Below are positions 8,474-15,753 of a stretch of DNA of 64,000 nt, one piece after another. A program made the position numbers and the translations under genes. Each line of letters begins with the position of its first letter. Position 1 is the first letter of the stretch. Under the pieces are notes generated by a model. The model saw nothing but the letters and a program-made list of their open reading frames with translations, did not search any database and had not been told where the DNA came from. The DNA lies in assembly GCA_963597355.1 (NCBI GenBank), contig CAVBPR010000019.1, positions 1 to 64,000 on the forward strand. The letters run 5' to 3'. This stretch comes from UMGS1766 sp963597355. GTDB lineage: Bacteria; Bacillota; Clostridia; Oscillospirales; Oscillospiraceae.

Positions 8474-9271
8474 ATGCGAACGGACGACCGAACGGAGGAG
8501 CAGGTGCAGATTATGCAGGCCCAGCGAGGGGACTTGTCTGCCTTTCAGGCGCTGTTGGAGCGTTATGCGCCCTCTGCCTATACCCTTGCCCTGGGCATGA
8601 CCGGGGACGGGAAAGCCGGGGAAACCGCCCTGACGGCCGCCGTGCTCTCGCTTTGGAAAACCCTGCCCGCCTTTCCGCTGGACGAAGGGTTTGCCGCCCG
8701 TCTGTCCGCCCTGACGGTGCACTCCGCCGGAGAAATCTGCCCCCCTGCCCCCAAAAACCAGCCGGAGACAAGCAAAACGCAGGAAGAAACCCTGCTCTGC
8801 TGTCTCGGGCAGCTGACGGAGGGACACAGGAGCATTCTGCTCCTTCGGGAAACCGCCGGTCTGACGTGGGAGGAAATCGGCGGAATTTTGAACCTGACCC
8901 CCGGCACGGCAGAGTCCCGGGGCAAGCGGGCGCTGGAGGAGCTGCAGAGCGGATTTTCTGACGGGGGAGAGCCGATTTCGGCAGAGGAGCTGACCGCTCT
9001 GCTCCGTCAGATGGCTCCTCTGCCCGCCGGGTGCATGGAATCGATGCTGGCCGCTGTTGCCGACCAGCCGCAGGATATTCCCTTTACCAACCTGCCCCAG
9101 AACCGGGACATTCACGCCTCTCAGCGGGCTCAATTAAAGACCTGGCGGAAGCCGATTCTGATTGTGGCGGCGCTGGTGGCCAGCTTTCTGCTGATTCTGG
9201 GCATCGGCCGGCTGGCGCAAACCATCGGCAGTGCCGGTCAAAGCTCCGTCAGCACTTCGACTGCGCCCTGA
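8474..9271 (+). CDS. ECF-sigma-like protein with a C-terminal membrane segment
   Basis: About 265 residues. The first part (1-75) resembles sigma region 2 (FQALLERYAPSAYTLALGMTG). Residues ~112-160 look like sigma region 4, with LTWEEIGGILNLTPGTAESR as the helix-turn-helix. After a linker, residues ~218-240 form one hydrophobic helix (ILIVAALVASFLLILGIG) and a short Ser/Thr tail. This is a sigma-like module fused to what is usually the anti-sigma half. ATG 8474 is chosen; a TTG at 8471 is in frame directly before it, with GGGAGGG about 10 nt upstream. It may be a membrane-tethered regulator in which region 2 is degenerate. No separate anti-sigma gene is adjacent. Confidence 0.75.
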   Translation: MRTDDRTEEQVQIMQAQRGDLSAFQALLERYAPSAYTLALGMTGDGKAGETALTAAVLSLWKTLPAFPLDEGFAARLSALTVHSAGEICPPAPKNQPETSKTQEETLLCCLGQLTEGHRSILLLRETAGLTWEEIGGILNLTPGTAESRGKRALEELQSGFSDGGEPISAEELTALLRQMAPLPAGCMESMLAAVADQPQDIPFTNLPQNRDIHASQRAQLKTWRKPILIVAALVASFLLILGIGRLAQTIGSAGQSSVSTSTAP

Positions 9272-9286
9272 AAAAACAACCTGATT

Positions 9287-10189
9287 TTAGTCTGTCCATT
9301 GGGGCAGATGATTGATATACTCAAAAAATGTTTCAACCTTCGGGTTTGAAACATTTTTTTTGCTGATGGCAAAGGTGCTGGTCTGTTCCAGCCCTGTTTC
9401 CTTCAGCCGCACCATCCGCACGTTGCCCTGCTCGCTGAGCACCGTGTTCATGTCCATCAGCGTGACCCCCATGCCCAGCTCCACATAGAGAATGCGCGCC
9501 AGATTGCAGTTGGCAAAGCAGGCGATGTTGGGATAGAACCCCACCTGCTGGCAGGCGGCAATGAGGGAGGCGTCGGAAAAACGGGCGGCATTCTGCCCCA
9601 GCACAATAAACCGCTGGTCCTTCAGCTCCTGCAGTTCCACTTCCTCCCGCTGGGCCAGGGGATTGTCCTTGTGCACCAGCAGTGCCGACGGGTTGCTGGC
9701 CAGCTTCACCGCCCGAAGCCCGGGAAAGCCCCCCTCGCCGAACTGCTTGGACAGAATCACGTCCAGCTGCTCCGACTGGAGCTGCTCCAGAAGGGGCTGG
9801 TAGACATACACCCGCAGGGCATACTGAATCTCCGGATGCTGGGCGTGAAACTCGCTGAGCAGACGGGAGACCAGCCGACTGTTCCAGAGAATGTCCTGCA
9901 CCCCCACCACCAGCCGTCCGGTGGCGCCGTCCCCGATCTGCTTGGCCTGCTGAATCACATTCTCCTTCTCCTGTGCCAGAATGGTGAATTCCGTGCGGAG
10001 AAACTGCCCCGCCGCCGTCAGCTGTACCCGTCGGTTGTTGCGGAAAAACAGTTGCACCCCCAGCTCCTCCTCCAGCAGGGCGATCTGCTTGCTTAAGGTG
10101 GGCTGGGCGATGAAAAACCGGCGGGCGGCCTCGGTAAAGTTCAGGCACTCGGAGACCTCTAAAAAATAACGTATCTGCAAGTCCGTCAT
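9287..10189 (-). CDS. LysR-family transcriptional regulator
   Basis: 300 residues, the typical LTTR length. The winged HTH lies at residues 3-62 (FTEAARRFFIAQPTLSKQIALLE), followed by the linker helix and a periplasmic-binding-like effector domain. It is divergent from the SLC13 transporter and sulfatase genes. LysR regulators in this arrangement usually activate the divergent genes when a pathway compound binds, so a sulfated or desulfated organic acid is a reasonable inducer guess. Unusually, a strong bidirectional terminator lies within the last ~25 codons of its coding sequence (see 9323-9361). Confidence 0.95.
   Translation of the reverse strand: MTDLQIRYFLEVSECLNFTEAARRFFIAQPTLSKQIALLEEELGVQLFFRNNRRVQLTAAGQFLRTEFTILAQEKENVIQQAKQIGDGATGRLVVGVQDILWNSRLVSRLLSEFHAQHPEIQYALRVYVYQPLLEQLQSEQLDVILSKQFGEGGFPGLRAVKLASNPSALLVHKDNPLAQREEVELQELKDQRFIVLGQNAARFSDASLIAACQQVGFYPNIACFANCNLARILYVELGMGVTLMDMNTVLSEQGNVRMVRLKETGLEQTSTFAISKKNVSNPKVETFFEYINHLPQWTD
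9323..9361. terminator. terminator inside the 3' end of the lysR gene
   Basis: Arms 9323-9338 and 9343-9359 pair around a TTCG tetraloop closed by C-G, with one bulged T. There is a T-run on the plus strand and a T6 on the minus strand. It starts 52 nt after the stop of the sigma-like gene and overlaps codons of the convergent lysR gene. Confidence 0.8.
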
Positions 10190-10230
10190 AACTTCGCTCC
10201 TTTTGAGTCATTCCGTATCGTGATCGAACG

Positions 10231-10275
10231 ATTCTGTTTTAATAGATTTACAGAATGATTCTAGCATTTTATACT
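10231..10275 (+). promoter_or_regulatory. LysR-type operator overlapping the transporter promoter
   Basis: ATTCTGT (10231-10237) and ACAGAAT (10250-10256) form a perfect inverted repeat with a 12-bp gap. The right arm overlaps a -35 box TTTACA (10247-10252). The -10 box TATACT (10270-10275) follows with a 17-bp spacer. The site lies in the lysR/transporter intergenic region. The arrangement fits LysR-controlled transcription of the transporter-sulfatase genes. Confidence 0.65.
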
Positions 10276-10326
10276 AATAACAGTCAATCGCGGAACTGAA
10301 ATTTTGTGACATAGGAGTGAAAGGAA

Positions 10327-11808
10327 ATGACCAAGAAAAAAATCACCGCGACCACCGTTCATACCATAATCGGTCTGGCCATTATGGTTCTGTTTCAATT
10401 TCTTCCCTTCTCCCTGCCTCAGGTGACGGAAGTGGGCATGATGGTGCTGGGCGTGTTCATCGGCACCCTGTACCTGTGGACCATGACCGACCCCTTCTGG
10501 TCCAGCATCATCTGCGTGGTAGCCCTCGGCCTGTTTGGCTACGACAGCATGGGCAATGTGCTGGCGGCCTGGATGGGCAACTCCACTCTGGTGCAGACCC
10601 TGTTCATGATGGTCATCGGCGGCGCTCTGGCGGCAGCCGGCGTTACCACCCATATGGCCCGTTTCTTCCTGACCCGTAAAATTACCAACGGCCGCCCCTG
10701 GCTGTTCACCTTCATGATCTGCATGGGCTGCTTCTTCATGGCCGCCTTTGTCTCCGTCTGGGCGCCGATTTTCATCTTCTGGCCGGTTTTGTATGAAATC
10801 TTCAAGGAGCTGGATTACCAGAAGGGAGAGTCCTATCCCACCATTGCGGTGATCTTGGTGGTGGTTTCCACCCTGCTGGGCTTCCCGGTTCCCCCTTACA
10901 TGGGCAACATCCTGATTCTGATCGGCAACTATGCCAACCTGACCGCTGAGCTTCCCGGCGGCGCCGTGGTCATCAACAACGCCGCCTACCTGTGCACCGT
11001 GGTTGTGCTGGGTGTGATCCTCTGCGCCCTGCTGATTCTGGTGGCAAAGTTCATCCTTCGCCCCGACGTGGAGCGGCTGCGGAAAATCAACATCGACATG
11101 CTGAAAAAGAACCCCCTGCCGCCCATGACCACCAGCCAGAAGGTTCTCTCCTGGGGCTTCGTGCTGCTGATTGTCTGCCTGCTGATCCCCTGCGTGCTGC
11201 CCACCTCCATCGGCTGGGTCGGCTTTTTGTCGAAAAACTCCGTGGGTCTGTGCGTGCTGTTCTCCGGCGTGCTGGCCGCCATCCGCATCGACGGCAAGCC
11301 GGTCATCGACCTGCCCCACGTGTTCTCCAAGGAACTGAACTGGAGCTCCTTCTTCCTCTGCGCCTCCGCTTTGTATCTGGGCACTGCCCTGACCAGCTCG
11401 GAAACCGGCATCACCGCCTTCCTGGCGCAGATTCTTTCCCCCGCCTTCTCCGGTCTGGGCGGCATCGCCTTCACCATTCTCTTCCTGCTGGCCACCTTCG
11501 TTCTCACCAACATCTGCAACAGCTTTGTGATCGCCCTGGTGCTTCAGCCGGTGCTGGCCACCTTCGCCGCCGCTTCCGGCATGAATACAGTTGTTGTTTG
11601 CAGCCTGATGATGTACACTGTACTTGCAACGGCAATTATCACCCCCGCCGCTTCCCCCTTCTCTGCCATTCTCTTCGGCAACAAGGAGTGGCTGGCGGAT
11701 TCCAAGACCCTGTATCGCAATGTGGCGGTGTTTGCCGTCACGGAGCTGATTGGCATTCTGGTCATTGGCATTCCTCTGTGCACTCTGTTCAGCGGGCTGA
11801 TCCAGTAA
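10327..11808 (+). CDS. SLC13/DASS-type anion transporter
   Basis: 493 residues with about 12-13 hydrophobic helices and the overall look of the divalent anion:Na+ symporter family within the ion transporter superfamily. Helix stretches such as FMICMGCFFMAAFVSVWAP and the NICNSFVIALVLQP region support it. Such proteins move dicarboxylates, sulfate or related organic anions across the membrane. The adjacent sulfatase lacks a signal peptide, so this protein probably imports a sulfated organic anion. It is first in the operon and sits divergent to lysR. Substrate is inferred from context only. Confidence 0.85.
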   Translation: MTKKKITATTVHTIIGLAIMVLFQFLPFSLPQVTEVGMMVLGVFIGTLYLWTMTDPFWSSIICVVALGLFGYDSMGNVLAAWMGNSTLVQTLFMMVIGGALAAAGVTTHMARFFLTRKITNGRPWLFTFMICMGCFFMAAFVSVWAPIFIFWPVLYEIFKELDYQKGESYPTIAVILVVVSTLLGFPVPPYMGNILILIGNYANLTAELPGGAVVINNAAYLCTVVVLGVILCALLILVAKFILRPDVERLRKINIDMLKKNPLPPMTTSQKVLSWGFVLLIVCLLIPCVLPTSIGWVGFLSKNSVGLCVLFSGVLAAIRIDGKPVIDLPHVFSKELNWSSFFLCASALYLGTALTSSETGITAFLAQILSPAFSGLGGIAFTILFLLATFVLTNICNSFVIALVLQPVLATFAAASGMNTVVVCSLMMYTVLATAIITPAASPFSAILFGNKEWLADSKTLYRNVAVFAVTELIGILVIGIPLCTLFSGLIQ

Positions 11809-11836
11809 ATCCATACCCAAAAGGAGCCGAAAAATC

Positions 11837-13363
11837 GTGAAAGATTCCAAAAGACCCAATCTCGTCTATGTGCTGGTGGATGACCTCGGCATTGGTGACG
11901 TTTCCTGCTTCAATCCGGATTCCAAAATCCACACCGAGCACATCGACGCTCTGGCGGCGGAGGGCATTCGCTTTGACGACTGCCACTCCACCTCCGCTGT
12001 GTGCTCTCCCTCCCGCTACGGACTGCTGACCGGCCGCTACAACTGGCGCTCCCGACTGAAATCCAGCGTGCTTCCCGGGCTGTCCCCCCATCTGATTGAA
12101 AACGGCCGCATGACCGTTGCCGATCTGCTTCGCTCCGCAGGCTACCGCACCGCCTGCGTGGGCAAGTGGCACCTGGGCATGGACTGGAGCACAAAGGAGG
12201 GTTATGAACTGCCCAAAACCTATCAGGATGTGTTCTCCAAGCCTCAGCCGGAGGACGGAGTGGACTACACCAAGCCGGTGACCAACGGCCCCAACGCCCG
12301 GGGCTTTGATTACTACTACGGCATGCCCGCTTCGCTGGATCAGCCTCCCTTTGTCCACATGGAAAACGACCGGGTGGTAACGCCGCCGGATCACATGGTG
12401 GGCATGAAGGGCTTTAACCACGCTGACCCGAAGCTGAACACCACCCTGGAATACGGCCCTGCCGAGCCGGGCTTCGATCCCAGCACCATTGTGCCGGAAA
12501 TGGACGACAAGGTGCTGGAGCTGCTGGAGGAGTTTGCAAAGGACGACCAGCCCTTCTTCCTGTATTATCCCACTCTCGCCGTTCACGGCCCGCTGGTGCC
12601 CACCAAGGAATATGAAGGCCGCAGCGGCCTCGGCCCCTATGGAGACTTCGTGCTGCAGCTGGACGGTTTTGTTGGCCGGCTGACAAAGAAACTGGAGGAA
12701 ACGGGACTGGCGGAGAACACCATTCTCATCTTCACCAGCGACAACGGCTGCTCCACCGTGGCGGATTATCCAAAACTTCACGCCCTCGGCCATCACCCCA
12801 GCTACATCTACCGGGGCACCAAGGGAGACATCTGGGACGGCGGCCACCGCATTCCCTTCGTCCTCCGCTGGCCCGGCCATGCCCCGGCCAACACCGTCTG
12901 CAGTCAGACCTCCTGTCTGGTGGACCTGATGGCCACCCTGTCGGAGCTGCTGGGCATCGCCCTTCCCGACTCCGCCGGAGAGGACTCCTGTTCCGAGCTG
13001 GCCCTGTGGCAGGGCGGTCAGGAGCCGGTGCGGGAATACACCGTGCACCACTCCCTGCTGGGCAACTTCTCCATCCGCAAGAACCAGTGGAAGCTGGAAA
13101 TGTGCGCCGGTTCCGGCAGCTTCAATCCTCCTGTGGAGGGAAAGGACACCGCCGGAATGCCTCCGGTGCAGCTGTATAACATGGAGGAAGACCCCGGGGA
13201 AACCACCAACCTCTGCGAAAAATATCCGGATCTGGTGACGGAGCTGCGGGACAAGCTGGTGGATTACATCCTCAGCGGCCGTTCCACCCCCGGCGCGCCT
13301 CAGGAAAACGTTCCCTGCGAAAACTGGCCCGGTCTGGAATGGTTCGCCAGCGCCAGAAACTGA
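11837..13363 (+). CDS. type I sulfatase (arylsulfatase family), cytoplasmic
   Basis: 508 residues. The formylglycine signature is C56-S-P-S-R60 within SAVCSPSRYGLLTGR. Metal ligands come from VDDLG near residue 15 and TSDNG near residue 297. A Cys-type sulfatase must be converted to formylglycine by a maturase, and the gene at 14368-15486 encodes one. No signal peptide is present: the protein starts MKDSKRPNLVYVLVDD. It therefore acts inside the cell on an imported sulfate ester and releases sulfate. The start is GTG, with AAGGAG 10 nt upstream. It lies 28 nt after the transporter gene. Confidence 0.93.
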   Translation: MKDSKRPNLVYVLVDDLGIGDVSCFNPDSKIHTEHIDALAAEGIRFDDCHSTSAVCSPSRYGLLTGRYNWRSRLKSSVLPGLSPHLIENGRMTVADLLRSAGYRTACVGKWHLGMDWSTKEGYELPKTYQDVFSKPQPEDGVDYTKPVTNGPNARGFDYYYGMPASLDQPPFVHMENDRVVTPPDHMVGMKGFNHADPKLNTTLEYGPAEPGFDPSTIVPEMDDKVLELLEEFAKDDQPFFLYYPTLAVHGPLVPTKEYEGRSGLGPYGDFVLQLDGFVGRLTKKLEETGLAENTILIFTSDNGCSTVADYPKLHALGHHPSYIYRGTKGDIWDGGHRIPFVLRWPGHAPANTVCSQTSCLVDLMATLSELLGIALPDSAGEDSCSELALWQGGQEPVREYTVHHSLLGNFSIRKNQWKLEMCAGSGSFNPPVEGKDTAGMPPVQLYNMEEDPGETTNLCEKYPDLVTELRDKLVDYILSGRSTPGAPQENVPCENWPGLEWFASARN

Positions 13364-13380
13364 TCTGAAATTTTTGTCGC

Positions 13381-13419
13381 CTCTGTCCCTGTCCTTTTCC
13401 GAAAATGACAGGGGCAGAG
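13381..13419 (+). other. stem-loop between sulfatase and exporter genes
   Basis: CTCTGTCCCTGTC (13381-13393) and GACAGGGGCAGAG (13407-13419) form a 13-bp stem with one G-U pair and no T-tract. It could stabilise the upstream mRNA or lower expression of the downstream gene. Confidence 0.6.
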
Positions 13420-13495
13420 CGCCTGTTCTCTGAACCAACCCATTCGGCTGTCCCACCAACCGAATTTTGAAACTGAAACGAAAGAAGCCCTGTTC

Positions 13496-14284
13496 ATGCC
13501 CATTATTCTGTTCCTGATCTGCTTTGCTGCCTCCACTCTAGGCGCCATCGCCGGCTTCGGCGGCGGCGTGATTATCAAGCCGGTTCTGGATGCCCTTGCC
13601 ATCCTGCCCGTCAGCACCATCAGCTTTCTCTCCAGCTGCACCGTCTTTTCCATGTCCATTGCCTCTCTGATCCGAACCAGAAACAATGGGGTGCAGCTGG
13701 CGCTGCGCACCAGCACCCCCCTTGCCATCGGCGCGGTGGGGGGCGGTCTGCTGGGGAAGTGGCTGTTTGAGCTGGTTCGCAACGGCTTTGGCAGTGAAAG
13801 CACCCTCGGCCTGATTCAGGCCATCTGCCTGACCATTTTGAACATTGCCGTGTTTATCTATGTGTGCAAGAAGAGCTCCCTCCGCTCTTACCATGTGCAG
13901 AATGTCTTTGCGGCTCTGCTCATCGGTCTGTTTCTCGGCATGAGCTCCTCCTTCATCGGCATCGGCGGCGGCCCCATCAATGTGGCGGCTCTGTTTCTCT
14001 TCTTCTCCATGGATGCCAAAACCGCGGCGAAGAACTCCATTTATATCATCCTCTTTTCTCAGGCTGCAAGCCTGATCACCTCCATCTGCGGCGGAACGGT
14101 TCCCTCCTTCAATCCCGTTTCCCTGGTTCTGATGGCGGCGGGAGGAATTGCCGGCGCTCTGGCCGGCGCTGCCTGCTCCAAGCGGATGAGCTCCCAACAG
14201 GTGGAAACCCTCCTTCGGGTGCTGATGATCGTTGTCACCTGCATCGGCATCTACAACATCATTCAATTTGTTCTTGCGATTTAA
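13496..14284 (+). CDS. TauE/SafE-family membrane protein, probable sulfate/sulfite exporter
   Basis: 262 residues with about 8 hydrophobic helices in two repeats. The glycine-rich loops GAIAGFGGGVIIKP (N-terminal) and GMSSSFIGIGGGPIN (second half) are the TauE/SafE signatures. The family exports sulfite, sulfoacetate and other small anions. Downstream of a cytoplasmic sulfatase, the natural reading is removal of released sulfate. The RBS is weak (GAAAGAAG), and a 132-nt gap with a stem-loop separates it from the sulfatase. It is probably in the same operon, which ends at a strong terminator. Confidence 0.85.
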   Translation: MPIILFLICFAASTLGAIAGFGGGVIIKPVLDALAILPVSTISFLSSCTVFSMSIASLIRTRNNGVQLALRTSTPLAIGAVGGGLLGKWLFELVRNGFGSESTLGLIQAICLTILNIAVFIYVCKKSSLRSYHVQNVFAALLIGLFLGMSSSFIGIGGGPINVAALFLFFSMDAKTAAKNSIYIILFSQAASLITSICGGTVPSFNPVSLVLMAAGGIAGALAGAACSKRMSSQQVETLLRVLMIVVTCIGIYNIIQFVLAI

Positions 14285-14307
14285 ATTCCATCCCCCCTCA
14301 TAAAAAC

Positions 14308-14348
14308 AAAACGCTGGGTTTCCGAAAGTTTCGGAAACCCAGCGTTTT
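14308..14348. terminator. bidirectional terminator between convergent genes
   Basis: A perfect ~19-bp stem starts AAAACGCTGGG and ends CCCAGCGTTTT. T and A runs on both sides allow use in both directions, for the TauE gene and for the maturase. Confidence 0.9.
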
Positions 14349-14367
14349 GCGGTTGAAAAATGGAGTT

Positions 14368-15486
14368 TTATCTTCCCTGTCCAGCGGCCCGGCGCTCCAG
14401 CCGGGCGATGTGCTCCAGCCGGGGATAGGCGTATTCAAAAAAGCTGCGGAAGGCCGAACAGTGATAGTTCCGCTGGCCGTCCACCCAGTCCCGCTGACAG
14501 CCGCCGCCGCAGAGGGGCAGCCACCGACAGCCCTGGCATTCCTTCGGTGCCCCCCGGCCCACGGCGCAGAAGCTGCAGGCGACGGGGGACGCCGCCATCT
14601 CCTCCAGGGTCTGCTCCTGCAGGGAGCCCAGACGATAGTCATCCAGCACGAAGAAGTCGCAGGGGTACACACTGCCGTCCCCTTCCACCACAAAATAGCG
14701 GCCGCAGGCGCCGTTGGTGGCACAGGTGCCCGCCGGCTGGCCGGAGAGCAGATGGACATAGTCGTCAAACAGGCGGATGCTGACGTAATCCCCCTGCTCC
14801 CAGTCCCGATACCACAGGTCGAACACGGTTTTCAAAAACATTCCGTAGCGCTCCGGAGAAAGGGAAAAGCCGTGGCTGCCGTGTTCCTCCTCCAGAGGAT
14901 CCAGACAGGGGATGAACTGCAGGTAGCGGCAGCCCAGCTGTTTCAGGTTCTGATAGATCGCCTGTCCCCGCCGCCCTGCCGGGCCGGTGATCACGCAGAG
15001 AAGATTGTAGCTGACCTGCTTTTTCTGCAGCAGCCGCACTGCCCGTTCCACCGTTGTCCAGGTGCCTTTTCCCTTGGGATCCACCCGGTTTGCGTCGTGA
15101 AGCTGCCGCAGGCCGTCCAGCGAGATGCCCACCAGAAAGCCGTTGTCCCGAAAAAAGTCCGCCCAGTTCTCGTCGATCAGCGTTCCGTTGGTCTGGATGG
15201 AGTGCTCCACCGTCAGACCGGGGCGGTGATATTTCTGTTCCAATTCGATGAGCTTTTCATAGAACGCCAGCCCCCGGAGCATCGGCTCGCCTCCCTGAAA
15301 GGCAAAGCTCACCCGCCGCTGGGCCAGGGACATGGCCTGCCGCACCAGCTCCTCCAGGGTCTGCTCCGACATGGCGCCCAGATTGGGGATTTCCCGCAGG
15401 GTGGTGATGTCCTCGTAGAAGCAATACCGGCACCGCAGATTGCAGCTGCTGGATGCCGGCTTGATCAAAACGGAAACGGTGTCCAT
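14368..15486 (-). CDS. anaerobic sulfatase-maturating enzyme (radical SAM, SPASM)
   Basis: 372 residues. C15-N-L-R-C19-R-Y-C22 binds the radical-SAM 4Fe-4S cluster. FQGGEP is the conserved SAM-binding GGE motif. The C-terminal half has the SPASM/auxiliary cluster cysteines (CATNGACG, YPCDFF, CSFC, CQGCRWLPLCGGGC). AnSMEs oxidise the active-site Cys or Ser of sulfatases to formylglycine without oxygen. The Cys-type sulfatase at 11837 is the obvious client. The gene is convergent to it with its own promoter region, and AGAAGGGAG precedes the ATG. Confidence 0.93.
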   Translation of the reverse strand: MDTVSVLIKPASSSCNLRCRYCFYEDITTLREIPNLGAMSEQTLEELVRQAMSLAQRRVSFAFQGGEPMLRGLAFYEKLIELEQKYHRPGLTVEHSIQTNGTLIDENWADFFRDNGFLVGISLDGLRQLHDANRVDPKGKGTWTTVERAVRLLQKKQVSYNLLCVITGPAGRRGQAIYQNLKQLGCRYLQFIPCLDPLEEEHGSHGFSLSPERYGMFLKTVFDLWYRDWEQGDYVSIRLFDDYVHLLSGQPAGTCATNGACGRYFVVEGDGSVYPCDFFVLDDYRLGSLQEQTLEEMAASPVACSFCAVGRGAPKECQGCRWLPLCGGGCQRDWVDGQRNYHCSAFRSFFEYAYPRLEHIARLERRAAGQGR

Positions 15487-15552
15487 TTTTTCTCGCTCCC
15501 TTCTGTTTTATAAATGAGAAAAGTAAAGTGGGTTCATCAAAAGGTTCCTTCA

Positions 15553-15724
15553 TTTTCTCTCGCGACATGTGCGTGAGAGAAAATACTTCTCAGGCTGCCA
15601 GTGTGGAATTTGTCCGGCACAGACGGACAAATTATGCACGCAGCAGACTGCAGGTCTTTTGTCGAAAAAACCAGAGTTTTTTCGACCGCTTCACCCCCGA
15701 TGCCGTAGGGCATCAGGGGTGAAG
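15553..15724. repeat. cluster of four stem-loops between htpG and the maturase gene
   Basis: In this 267-bp gap, 172 bp are nearly all inverted repeats. TTTTCTCTC/GAGAGAAAA lies at 15553-15583. AATTTGTCCG/CGGACAAATT lies at 15607-15633. GTCGAAAAAAC/GTTTTTTCGAC lies at 15661-15686. CTTCACCCC/GGGGTGAAG, with inner GATGCC/GGCATC, lies at 15689-15724. One may terminate htpG. The rest look like a structured or mobile intergenic repeat. Confidence 0.6.
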
Positions 15725-15753
15725 TTAGAATAGGAAAGTGGAAAGGGGAAGGA

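Noticed and set aside
10261..11859. 532-codon minus-strand frame opposite the SLC13 transporter
   Set aside because: Composition is Gly/His/Gln-rich, a typical antisense of a membrane protein; it also covers the LysR operator.
11789..13459. Long minus-strand open frame opposite the sulfatase
   Set aside because: The plus strand encodes a sulfatase with all motifs; the antisense protein resembles nothing and is rich in Gly, Val and His as expected for a shadow.
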